A DNA stretch of 17,214 nucleotides from JBHEKP01 sp041859375. Lineage in GTDB: Bacteria; Hydrogenedentota; Hydrogenedentia; Hydrogenedentales; CAITNO01. Shown here piece by piece: positions 7,620 to 14,070 of this stretch. Made by a program: the position numbers and the translations under genes. Below the pieces are notes generated by a model. It saw nothing but the letters and a program-made list of their open reading frames with translations. It made no database searches and was not told the origin of the DNA. Location of the stretch: contig JBHEKP010000236.1 of assembly GCA_041859375.1 (NCBI GenBank), forward strand, positions 1 to 17,214, read 5' to 3'. Every line of letters begins with the position of its first letter. Positions within the stretch are counted from its first letter, which is position 1.

Positions 7620-7748
7620 AACCTTTCCCCGCAGTACCGAGTCTGTTACGCTAGGCAATAGCCGCGCCGTTCACCGGCGGTCCCTTGGGGGGGCCGCGGG
7701 GGGAGCTGCGGGTGGAACCCCAACCTGTTGAACCAAAAGGAGTTGATC

Positions 7749-8177
7749 ATGACCAAGATGTGCGTGCGTTTGCTGATCTGCGGGCTTATGCTGGGGCTGG
7801 CGGCCGGGTGCGCGACGACCCCCAAGAAGAGCGATGATGACCTGATCAAGGAGACGGTCGTGGCGGTGAAGACGGCCCTTGAGGCCAAGGACATTGAAAT
7901 GCTGCTGACCACCTTCTCCGAGGACTTCACCCACCCGGAGCTCGCCGGGGGCAAGGAAGAGGCCCGCGAGATGCTGCAGATGGGCGTTGACGCCGGCTAT
8001 GCCGACGACGGCGAAGTCTCCATCGTGGACATGCAGATCACCAAGAACGACGATGGCACCGCCTCCGTGTACCCGATTGACCTTTCGGGCCCTCCCGGAT
8101 CCATCAGTGTCGAGCTGGTCATGAAGAAGGAATCCGATGTTTGGCGGATTGTCACCGTCAATCCTGACGGCATGTGA
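7749..8177 (+). CDS. Small lipoprotein with an NTF2/SnoaL-like domain
   Basis: A 142-residue protein with a lipoprotein signal: a hydrophobic stretch from residue 6 and the lipobox LAAGC with Cys21 as the lipidation site. The rest reads like a SnoaL/DUF4440-type NTF2-like fold: a first amphipathic helix (DDDLIKETVVAVKTALEAKD), FSEDFTHPE, and C-terminal strands ending in VWRIVTVNPDG. Proteins with this fold are either ligand-binding or of unknown role, so no function is proposed. The start is the ATG at 7749 because AAAAGGAG (7735-7742) lies six bases upstream; the in-frame TTG at 7728 has no such site. The gene is monocistronic: pcm ends 129 bases upstream and terminator-like hairpins follow. 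Confidence 0.75.
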   Translation: MTKMCVRLLICGLMLGLAAGCATTPKKSDDDLIKETVVAVKTALEAKDIEMLLTTFSEDFTHPELAGGKEEAREMLQMGVDAGYADDGEVSIVDMQITKNDDGTASVYPIDLSGPPGSISVELVMKKESDVWRIVTVNPDGM

Positions 8178-8185
8178 TAACGACC

Positions 8186-8221
8186 CGGACGCCCGGGTGG
8201 CACACCTGACCCGGGCGTCTG
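8186..8221. repeat. Hairpin without U-tract after the lipoprotein gene
   Basis: Thirteen base pairs (one G-T) pair 8186-8198 with 8209-8221 around a ten-base loop, eight bases after the lipoprotein stop. No T-run follows on the plus strand. It may protect the 3' end of the mRNA or assist the true terminator 13 bases further on. Confidence 0.55.
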
Positions 8222-8233
8222 ACCCATCCTCCG

Positions 8234-8267
8234 AAACCCCGCGCCCCCGGACGCGGGGTTTTCTTAT
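8234..8267 (+). terminator. Intrinsic terminator of the lipoprotein gene
   Basis: A ten-bp stem (AAACCCCGCG at 8234-8243 with CGCGGGGTTT at 8252-8261) and an eight-base loop are followed by TCTTATT, so the strand reads GGGGTTTTCTTATT. Its end overlaps the stop codon of the convergent thioredoxin-like gene by a few bases, and the hairpin may also act weakly on that transcript. Confidence 0.75.
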
Positions 8268-8890
8268 TGCTCCGGCGCGCCGGGGGCCGAGGCCAGCACA
8301 TCAAGGAGGGCCGCCACCGACGGATCGTCCCACTTGGCGGGGCCGGAATGCTTAAGGGCCAGGGCGCCGTTCCGGTCAATGATGAACGTGGAGGGGACGC
8401 CGGCGCCGTAGACGGCGGGAAGGGCGCCCTCGTGCCGGTATACGGGGAACTCCACCGTATACCCCGCGAGAGCCCGGCGCACGTCTTCCTCATCACCCAG
8501 CGCCACGGACACAAAGCCGACCTCCGCCCCCCCGGTCCGCTGGAAAAGGGCGTTCAGCCCCTCCAGTTCCGCCAGGCATCCGGGGCAGTTGGGACTCCAG
8601 AAATGAAGAAAGACCGGACGGCCCCGGAATTCTTCCAGCGTGCCGGCGGTCCCGTCGGGCTTCGCCAGGGACAGGGAGAAGTCGGCCTGCACCCCGAGGG
8701 TGACGGGCGGGGGGGCGAGTTTCGCGCGCTTGGCGGCGATGATCTGCTTTTCGAAGACCACCGACGCGGCCAGCACGCCGCCCGCCAGGGCCGCCACGGT
8801 GAGAACGGAGCCCGTCAGGCAGCCCCATAAAAAAGGCCGGCGCCGGGAGGGGGCGGGGGAGGGGAGGGGGCGCGTGTCCGGTTCAGTCAT
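8264..8890 (-). CDS. Membrane-anchored thioredoxin-like protein (TlpA/ResA type)
   Basis: A 208-residue protein with one N-terminal membrane segment (about 20-45) after an Arg-rich start, so the thioredoxin domain faces the periplasm. The redox motif is C102-P-G-C105 in HFWSPNCPGC, with the cis-Pro loop GVPSTFIIDRNG further on, as in TlpA/ResA/CcmG-like thiol-disulfide proteins. The CPGC dipeptide differs from the CPHC or CEPC usual in those subfamilies but keeps both cysteines. A role in reducing or oxidising periplasmic thiols, for instance in cytochrome c maturation, is possible; no cytochrome genes are nearby. Its ATG overlaps the rarA stop by one base (TGATG), with GGAAG four bases upstream, so translation is probably coupled to rarA, an odd partner for a redox protein. 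Confidence 0.85.
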   Translation of the reverse strand: MTEPDTRPLPSPAPSRRRPFLWGCLTGSVLTVAALAGGVLAASVVFEKQIIAAKRAKLAPPPVTLGVQADFSLSLAKPDGTAGTLEEFRGRPVFLHFWSPNCPGCLAELEGLNALFQRTGGAEVGFVSVALGDEEDVRRALAGYTVEFPVYRHEGALPAVYGAGVPSTFIIDRNGALALKHSGPAKWDDPSVAALLDVLASAPGAPEQ

Positions 8891-10230
8891 CAGTCTTCCG
8901 GCTCCTTTTCTTCCCGGTCGCGCTCGTCAAGACTTTCCAGATAGGCGCGGATGCGGGTTTCGTGGCCCCGGTCCGTGGGATGGTAAAAAGTTCCCCGGTC
9001 CACCCCGTATTCCTGCGGGGTGTACCCGCCTGGGAAGTCGTGGGGGTACTTGTAGCCCCCGCCGCGGCCCAGCCGCTTCGCGCCCTTGTAATGCGTGTCC
9101 CGCAGGTGGTTCGGCGCGTCGGGGGTGCGCTCCTCGCGCACCCAGGCGAGGGCGGCGTCTATGCCGGCGCAGGCGGCGTTGCTCTTGGGCGCGCAGGCGA
9201 CATGGGTTGCCGCCTGAGCCAGGATGATCCGCGCCTCCGGCATGCCGATGAACTCGCAGGCCTGCCAGGCCGCCGTCGCCGTCACCAGCGCCATCGGGTC
9301 GGCGTTCCCCACGTCCTCCGCCGCGGCGATGCAGATGCGGCGCGCCACGAAGCGGGGCGTCTCGCCGGCCTCCAGCATGCGCGCCATCCAGTACAGCGCC
9401 GCGTCGGGGTTGCTCCCGCGCATGCTCTTGATGAAGGCCGAGGCGGCGTCGTAGTGCTCGTCGCCCGTGCCGTCGTAGTGGAGCATCTTGCGGGCGATGC
9501 ACTCCCCGGCGACCTCCGCGGAGATCACCAGGCGGCCGTCCTCGACCGGCGTGGTCAGCAGCGCCACCTCCAGGGCGTTCAGCGCGCGCCGCGCGTCCCC
9601 CTCGGCATACCGCGCGATGTGCGCCAGGGCCTCCGGCGCGGCGTCCACCGTGACTTCCGGAAACCCGCGCTCGGGATGGGCCAGCGCCCGCTCCAGCAGC
9701 CGCACCAGGTCGGCCTCCTCCAGCTTGCGAAACTCGAAAATCTGCGAGCGGGAGAGGAGGGGGGACACCACCGAAAAGAAGGGGTTCTCCGTCGTCGCGC
9801 CGATGAGGACGATCTTGCCGTTCTCCACGTCCGGCAGGAGGGCGTCCTGCTGGGCGCGGTTGAACCGGTGAATTTCGTCCACAAAAACGATCGTCTTCTG
9901 CTGCGTGTGGATGCGCCGCTGGTGGGCCGCCGCGATCAGCTCGCGCAGCTCCTTCACCCCGGCGGTCACCGCGTTCAGCGGCTCAAACACCGACTTGGTC
10001 CGCATGGCGATCAGCCGCGCCAGCGCCGTCTTCCCGCATCCCGGCGGGCCGTAGAGAATGAGCGAGGTGACCCGGTCGGCCTCGATGGCCCGGCGCAGCG
10101 GCTTGCCCGGGCCCAGGATGTGCTCCTGGCCCGCCAAATCGTCCAGCGAGCGCGGGGCCACGCGCCGCGCCAAAGGCGCCTCGCGCTTCAGGCGGTCCGC
10201 CGCGCTGTGTTCAAAGAGGTCTTCGGACAT
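8890..10230 (-). CDS. rarA: Replication-associated recombination protein A (MgsA/RarA AAA+ ATPase)
   Basis: A 446-residue clamp-loader-like AAA+ ATPase acting at stalled replication forks, of normal family length. Walker A is GPPGCGKT (61-68), Walker B is VFVDEIHRFN with D118 and E119, and the sensor 1 region is GATTENP (around 140-146). The C-terminal half carries the conserved MgsA region, including AAEDVGNADP and YKYPHDFPGGY. The ATG at 10230 is the only sensible start: the frame stays open far upstream but encodes low-complexity sequence opposite the flippase gene. No ribosome-binding site precedes this ATG; instead TACAAT lies six bases upstream, so the mRNA may be leaderless. The thioredoxin-like gene follows with a one-base overlap. 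Confidence 0.93.
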   Translation of the reverse strand: MSEDLFEHSAADRLKREAPLARRVAPRSLDDLAGQEHILGPGKPLRRAIEADRVTSLILYGPPGCGKTALARLIAMRTKSVFEPLNAVTAGVKELRELIAAAHQRRIHTQQKTIVFVDEIHRFNRAQQDALLPDVENGKIVLIGATTENPFFSVVSPLLSRSQIFEFRKLEEADLVRLLERALAHPERGFPEVTVDAAPEALAHIARYAEGDARRALNALEVALLTTPVEDGRLVISAEVAGECIARKMLHYDGTGDEHYDAASAFIKSMRGSNPDAALYWMARMLEAGETPRFVARRICIAAAEDVGNADPMALVTATAAWQACEFIGMPEARIILAQAATHVACAPKSNAACAGIDAALAWVREERTPDAPNHLRDTHYKGAKRLGRGGGYKYPHDFPGGYTPQEYGVDRGTFYHPTDRGHETRIRAYLESLDERDREEKEPED

Positions 10231-10236
10231 GGCGGC

Positions 10237-10242
10237 ATTGTA
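10237..10242 (-). promoter_or_regulatory. -10 element directly upstream of rarA (possible leaderless promoter)
   Basis: Read on the minus strand, TACAAT is followed by six bases and then the rarA ATG, so the expected transcription start coincides with the A of ATG. A weak -35 (TGGAAG, 10266-10261) lies 18 bases upstream. No Shine-Dalgarno sequence is present. Confidence 0.4.
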
Positions 10243-10335
10243 GCCCCCGAGCCGCCGCCGCTTCCATCCGGGGAAACGGACTGGTGTATACTGTCGGCCT
10301 CGGGGGTCGGCGGCGGAACTCATGACGGGAATGCA

Positions 10336-11439
10336 GTGAAGAAACGCGGTTTTAGACGGCAGGCGCAGTTCGTGGCCGGCCTCGCGGTGAGCGCGGTGCT
10401 GCTGTGGTGGCTGTTCAAGGACACCAACTGGGCCGAGGTGGGACGCGTGGTGCGCAACGCCGACCTGCTGTGGCTCGCCGCCGCGGTCGGGCTGGTCCTG
10501 GCCTCGTTTTTCGTGCGCATCTTCCGGTGGCGGGCGCTGGTGGCGGTGGACCCAGCCCCCTCGTTCATGAAGCTCTTCAACGCGACGCAGATCGGCTTCT
10601 TCGCCAATTTCGTGCTGCCTGCGCGGCTGGGCGAGGTGATCCGCGCCGTGGTCCTTTCCCGGGGCACGGGGATTCCGGTGTCGAAGTCGCTGGCCTTTGT
10701 GGCCGTGGACCGGATCACGGACTTGGTCGGGTTGGCGTTTACTCTGGTGTTCACCGTGGCCTTCTTTCACCCCACCGAGGCGATCTACCTGCCGGAGGAG
10801 ATGCGCGGCCTGTATGCCGGCCCCATCTCCGCCGTCCTGATCCGCCGGGCCTGCCTCGGCGCGGCGGCGGCCATTGTGGTCGGTTTGGCGGGCGCCTTCG
10901 TGCTGGCCGCGTCCCGGGGGCTGGCGGAGCGGGTGCTCCGGCGGACGGTGGGGCCCTTTTCCCCCGCCCTGGCCGCCCGCCTCACCGCGCTGGCCGACCA
11001 TTTCACGTCGGGCATGGCCGTGGTGCGGTCCCCGTGGCGGATGGCCCGCGCCTGTGGAGTCAGCCTGGTCCTCTGGGCGGTCTTCGCCCTGACCAACTGG
11101 TGCGCCTTCATGGCCCTGCGCCTGGAGGTGCCCTGGTACGCCCCCTTCGTCACCCTCTCCCTGCTGGCCGTTTTCATCAGCCTGCCGGGGCCGCCGGGCT
11201 TTATCGGCCCCTACCATGTCGCCATTGCGGGCAGTCTGCTGCTGGTGAACCCGGCGATGAATGTGGACGAGGCCCGTGCCATGGCGATCATGGCCCACCT
11301 GCTCAACATGTTTCCCGTGGTGGTGGTCGGGGTGTGGTGTCTGTCGGCCGAGAATGTCAGCCTCGCGCAGGTGAAGGAGACGGGGGAGAGTGTCGCGGAC
11401 GCGGTGGATGCCCAGGGGGAGCCCCCCCCGCCGGAATGA
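10336..11439 (+). CDS. Flippase-like integral membrane protein (lysylphosphatidylglycerol synthase TM family / UPF0104)
   Basis: A 367-residue polytopic membrane protein with about eight hydrophobic segments, beginning with a Lys/Arg-rich cytoplasmic end and a first helix at about 9-28. The family signature appears as NFVLPARLGEVIRAVVLSR (residues about 92-110), followed by VAVDRITDLVGL, and a late conserved loop reads SLPGPPGFIGPYH. Members resemble the flippase half of MprF and the AglD/YbhN group; the transported lipid is unknown here. The start is taken as GTG at 10336, where the Lys/Arg-rich N-terminus begins. Upstream in-frame sequence is opposite rarA and has no membrane character. Only a weak GGGA precedes it, and a six-codon frame (ATG at 10322) ends in a GTGA overlap with this start. 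Confidence 0.85.
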   Translation: MKKRGFRRQAQFVAGLAVSAVLLWWLFKDTNWAEVGRVVRNADLLWLAAAVGLVLASFFVRIFRWRALVAVDPAPSFMKLFNATQIGFFANFVLPARLGEVIRAVVLSRGTGIPVSKSLAFVAVDRITDLVGLAFTLVFTVAFFHPTEAIYLPEEMRGLYAGPISAVLIRRACLGAAAAIVVGLAGAFVLAASRGLAERVLRRTVGPFSPALAARLTALADHFTSGMAVVRSPWRMARACGVSLVLWAVFALTNWCAFMALRLEVPWYAPFVTLSLLAVFISLPGPPGFIGPYHVAIAGSLLLVNPAMNVDEARAMAIMAHLLNMFPVVVVGVWCLSAENVSLAQVKETGESVADAVDAQGEPPPPE

Positions 11440-11443
11440 GCGC

Positions 11444-12748
11444 TCAGCGGCTCTTCGGCTTCTTGGGCTTGGCGGGCTGCGCCGCGCGGGCAAGGTCGCG
11501 CTCGATGCGCGTGATGCCCCGTTCGGCGCCGGCGGCCTGCTGCGAGCCCGGCTCGGCCGCGATGACGCGCTCATACGACGCGATGGCCGCCGCATAATCC
11601 CCCACCTGCCGCTGGGTCTCCGCAAGCTGGGACAGGGCGGACAGGTTGCCGGGCCGGAGCGCCACCGCCTGCTCATACTGCGCGAGCGCGTCCTCATACT
11701 GGCCCATGCGGCGGTAGGTGTTGCCCATCTGGAGATAGGCGGCGGGGTCGTTGGGCGTCATGGCCGCCGTCGTCTCATACTCCCCGAGCGCCGCGCCGTA
11801 GTCGCCCATGCGCCGGTAGTAGTCGCCCAGGGCGCGGTGGGCGTCGGGCGCCGAGGGGGTGTCGGCGGCCCACTGCTGGAGCGCGGCGCCCTCCTCAGCG
11901 CGCATGCCCAGCTTGCGGTAGAGGTCTGCGGCCATCGGGTAGGCGCGCGGGTCCCCGGCGTTCATCGCCTGGAATTCCCGCAGCCGCGCCACCGCCTCCT
12001 GGTCGTACCCGTTGCGGGTGTAGGCCTGGGCCGCCATGTAGCGCGCCACCGCGTCGTCCGGAAGGGCCTCCATCCACCGGTCATAGGCGCGCAGTTCCTG
12101 GTCCGTAAGGCCCAGCCGCCTGCTCAGCGTCGCCAGGGTCTGGTAGGACTGCCGGTTGGCGGGGTCGAGTTCCAGGCTTTTCTCCAGGAGGCCCATGGCC
12201 TCGTCAAACCGGCCGGCCTTCATGGCCGCCACCGCATCGGCGGTCATGGCGCTGGCCTGGGCGGAAAGGGCTTTTGCATCCTCCTTGTCCGAAGGTTTTT
12301 GGTCATCGTCTCCCTTCGCCCCATGGGGGCCGGAGGCGTCCCCTTTTTCGTCCGCCGCGCTCCGGGCAGAAACCCCGCCGCCGGGCTTCATCTCCCGCCG
12401 CGCATGGGGGTGGTTCTCAAACATGGATTCAACTGCCCGCTGCACCACCGAGTCCATGAACTCCGGGTCGTTCGGGTCGGGGGCGTTCTCTTTTTTCCTG
12501 TCCGGGGCGGAGAGGTCTGTCCCCGGGGTGTCTTCGGGGGAGACGGCCGCCGCAGGCTGCGCGGAAACCCCTCCCACGCCCGTCGCGGAGGCGCCGGGAG
12601 CGAAAAGACCCGCTGCGGCAAGATGTCTCTGGACTCCCTCCATGCCGCCCGCGCGTGCAAACAGAAAAATGCCGGCCGTACTGGCGGCCAGCGCGCACAC
12701 CAGAAGGGCGCGTCCCCTGCCAACGCCCCGACTGCGTCCTCTTCCCAT
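11444..12748 (-). CDS. Membrane-anchored tetratricopeptide-repeat protein
   Basis: A 434-residue protein. A basic N-terminus precedes one membrane segment (about 13-32), then about 130 residues of Ala/Gly/Asp/Lys-rich, probably disordered linker. From about 165 to 412 at least six TPR units follow, with typical spacing such as GRFDEAMGLLEKSLELDP, GDYGAALGEYETTAAMTPNDP and GQYEDALAQYEQAVALRPGN. It ends in a basic tail (KPKKPKSR). Such proteins are scaffolds, for example in envelope assembly or secretion; the partner is unknown. AAGGAG lies 11 bases before the ATG. An extended -10 (TGTTAAACT) lies about 30 bases upstream, beside a nine-base G/C homopolymer. The stop is only four bases from the stop of the convergent flippase gene, with no terminator between them. 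Confidence 0.88.
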   Translation of the reverse strand: MGRGRSRGVGRGRALLVCALAASTAGIFLFARAGGMEGVQRHLAAAGLFAPGASATGVGGVSAQPAAAVSPEDTPGTDLSAPDRKKENAPDPNDPEFMDSVVQRAVESMFENHPHARREMKPGGGVSARSAADEKGDASGPHGAKGDDDQKPSDKEDAKALSAQASAMTADAVAAMKAGRFDEAMGLLEKSLELDPANRQSYQTLATLSRRLGLTDQELRAYDRWMEALPDDAVARYMAAQAYTRNGYDQEAVARLREFQAMNAGDPRAYPMAADLYRKLGMRAEEGAALQQWAADTPSAPDAHRALGDYYRRMGDYGAALGEYETTAAMTPNDPAAYLQMGNTYRRMGQYEDALAQYEQAVALRPGNLSALSQLAETQRQVGDYAAAIASYERVIAAEPGSQQAAGAERGITRIERDLARAAQPAKPKKPKSR

Positions 12749-12777
12749 GAATGAATCATCTCCTTGCTACTGCGCCC

Positions 12778-12783
12778 AGTTTA
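12778..12783 (-). promoter_or_regulatory. Extended -10 element of the TPR gene
   Basis: On the minus strand TGT followed by TAAACT lies 29 bases before the ATG, with AAGGAG between them. No good -35 box is seen at the right distance; that position is occupied by a T-run and a nine-G homopolymer. Confidence 0.35.
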
Positions 12784-12976
12784 ACACACGGCGCGGAAAA
12801 AAGTTCCCCCCCCCGGTGGTGAATGAAGGGCAGTCTCTTCCGTCCCGCCCCTCCTCTCGTATTTTTTCTTCCCCCCCTCTTCTTGCTCATCCGCTTTCCG
12901 CGCTTTTTAAGTCTTGGGGCCTTGCGTCAGCAAATCGTCCCACTGTCGGCGGTTCTTCTTCGAGATTCGGTTGGAA

Positions 12977-13055
12977 GGTTGGAATCCTGTCCGAAAACGG
13001 CCGGACCAGTATGACCGGTCATACTGGTCTGACAGGCCGGCACGGCCGACCAACC
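12977..13055. repeat. 26-bp perfect palindrome inside a larger nested inverted repeat
   Basis: The core at 13004-13029 is perfect: GACCAGTATGACC followed by its exact reverse complement, with no spacer. Flanking it, CCTGTC (12986-12991) pairs with GACAGG (13031-13036), and GGTTGG (12977-12982) pairs with CCAACC (13050-13055), with unequal loops between the arms. Seen another way, 13004-13039 is four degenerate nine-base units (GACCAGTAT, GACCGGTCA, TACTGGTCT, GACAGGCCG). It could be a dimeric repressor operator (TetR-like in length), a cruciform, or a remnant of a dispersed short repeat. It has no T-run and so is not a typical terminator. Confidence 0.75.
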
Positions 13056-13069
13056 AAGCTTCCACCCCT

Positions 13070-13115
13070 AAAAAAAGCGGCCGACCCGCCGCTTCTGGGA
13101 CAGCGGCGGGCCGGC
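13070..13115 (-). terminator. Intrinsic terminator of the isomerase / oxidoreductase transcript
   Basis: On the minus strand a stem of nine perfect pairs plus four more beyond one mismatch (13081-13093 with 13102-13114) encloses an eight-base loop and is followed by CGCTTTTTTTAGG, a run of seven T. It lies about 50 bases beyond the stop codon at 13165. Confidence 0.8.
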
Positions 13116-13164
13116 GACATCCTTGGCGTGCGGCCGCCTTGCAGGGCCGCGGCACCGCTTTTTG

Positions 13165-14013
13165 TTACAGGCCGAGCACCTGGTCCATCTCCTTGGAAAT
13201 CTGCGCCATGCGGTCCTTGTCGCCGCCGCCGACTTCGGCGGTGGCCCAGCCGTTGTAGTCAATGGCCGCCAGTTCCCTGCGGACTTCCGCCCAATTGGCG
13301 CTGCCCTCGCCGATGTTCACGTCGAACCCCGGCCAGAGGCCCTTCTCCTCCATGATCTTCTTGCTGTAGTCCTTGATGTGAATCTTTTTGATCCGCTTGC
13401 CCAGCACGCGGACCCACTGCTCCGACCAGCCGTAGCGGAGGATGTTGCCCACGTCGAAGTACGCCGCCAGTCAGGGGCTGTCCAGCTCGTCCACGTAGCG
13501 CGCCATTTCCAGCGGGCTCAGCAGGAAGTTGTTCCACACGTTCTCGACCAGCAACGGCACCTTCTTCTCGGCCGCGTGGGGGATGGCCACCTCCCGGTAA
13601 ATCTTCTGGGACCGGGCGTACAGCTCATCGTAAAACACCCCGTCCTCCACCTTTCCGGGCACGATCAGCACCGAGTCCGCCCCGACGGCGGCGGCGTAGT
13701 CAATGCTCTTGGGGATGTCGTCCAGCGACCAGCCGTGAACCACGCCGTGCACTTTCATGCCCGCCTCCTCGGCGGCCTTGTTCAGCACGTCGGGGTCCAC
13801 CTCGCCCGGGCCGACCTCGACGCCGTCAAAGCCCACCTCCCTGAGGAGCTTGAGCTTGTCGGCGGGGCCGCCGGACATCTTGACCATGCCCAGGCCGACG
13901 GCCTTCTTGATCCGTCCCTTGAGGGCGACGTCCTCGGCAGCGCACGAGACGCCTGAGAGGGCCGTCGCGCCCGCCGCCAGCGCGGCCATCTTCAAAAAAT
14001 CGCGTCGTTCCAT
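13165..14013 (-). pseudogene. Exported sugar phosphate isomerase/epimerase (TIM barrel) interrupted by an in-frame TGA
   Basis: The frame encodes a family-sized protein of 282 residues if the TGA at 13471-13473 (codon 181) is read through. The N-terminus is a twin-arginine signal (MERRDFLKMAALAAGATAL). The xylose-isomerase-like barrel follows, with likely metal ligands on both sides of the stop: E157 (LLVENVW), then D187 (YFDVGN), H212 (HIKDY) and E260 (TAEVGG). Around the stop the frame reads DELDSP-stop-LAAYFDVGN; relatives commonly have an aromatic residue there, so TGG (Trp) to TGA is the simplest explanation. No frame change occurs. GGAG lies seven bases before the ATG. It follows the Gfo/Idh gene by 57 bases and shares its transcript. 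Without readthrough the 180-residue product lacks half of the active site. A sequencing or assembly error is also possible. Confidence 0.85.
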
Positions 14014-14070
14014 GTGTTTTCTCCACGGTGCCGGTCCCGGTCGGGTCCGGCGGTTCGCACGGGTTGCTTC

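Larger units (their letters stand above)
12749..13164. other. Non-coding stretch between the TPR gene and the isomerase gene
   Basis: This 416-bp interval has no convincing gene on either strand; the short open frames in it are low complexity and lack ribosome-binding sites. It holds, from left to right, the leader and promoter of the TPR gene, a nine-C run (12806-12814), pyrimidine-rich sequence (about 12835-12905), a tandem GGTTGGAA pair (12969-12984), a large palindrome (13004-13029) and the terminator of the isomerase gene. Confidence 0.7.

Noticed and set aside
8962..10335. A long plus-strand open frame continuous with the flippase gene
   Set aside because: It lies opposite rarA, is Arg/His/Gly/Ala-rich low-complexity sequence without domains, and the membrane protein clearly begins near 10336.
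10231..11697. N-terminal extension of the rarA frame to 11697
   Set aside because: It lies opposite the flippase gene and encodes low-complexity Arg/Gly/Pro/His sequence; the RarA family begins at the ATG at 10230.
12823..13258. Small open frames in the gene-free region, including ones across the palindrome giving DQYDRSYWS on both strands
   Set aside because: No ribosome-binding sites, low complexity, and the shared peptide is a consequence of palindrome symmetry.
13471..13473. TGA as selenocysteine or reassigned tryptophan codon
   Set aside because: No selenocysteine is expected at this position of the family, no convincing selenocysteine insertion hairpin was recognised after it, and TGA ends many other genes in the window.
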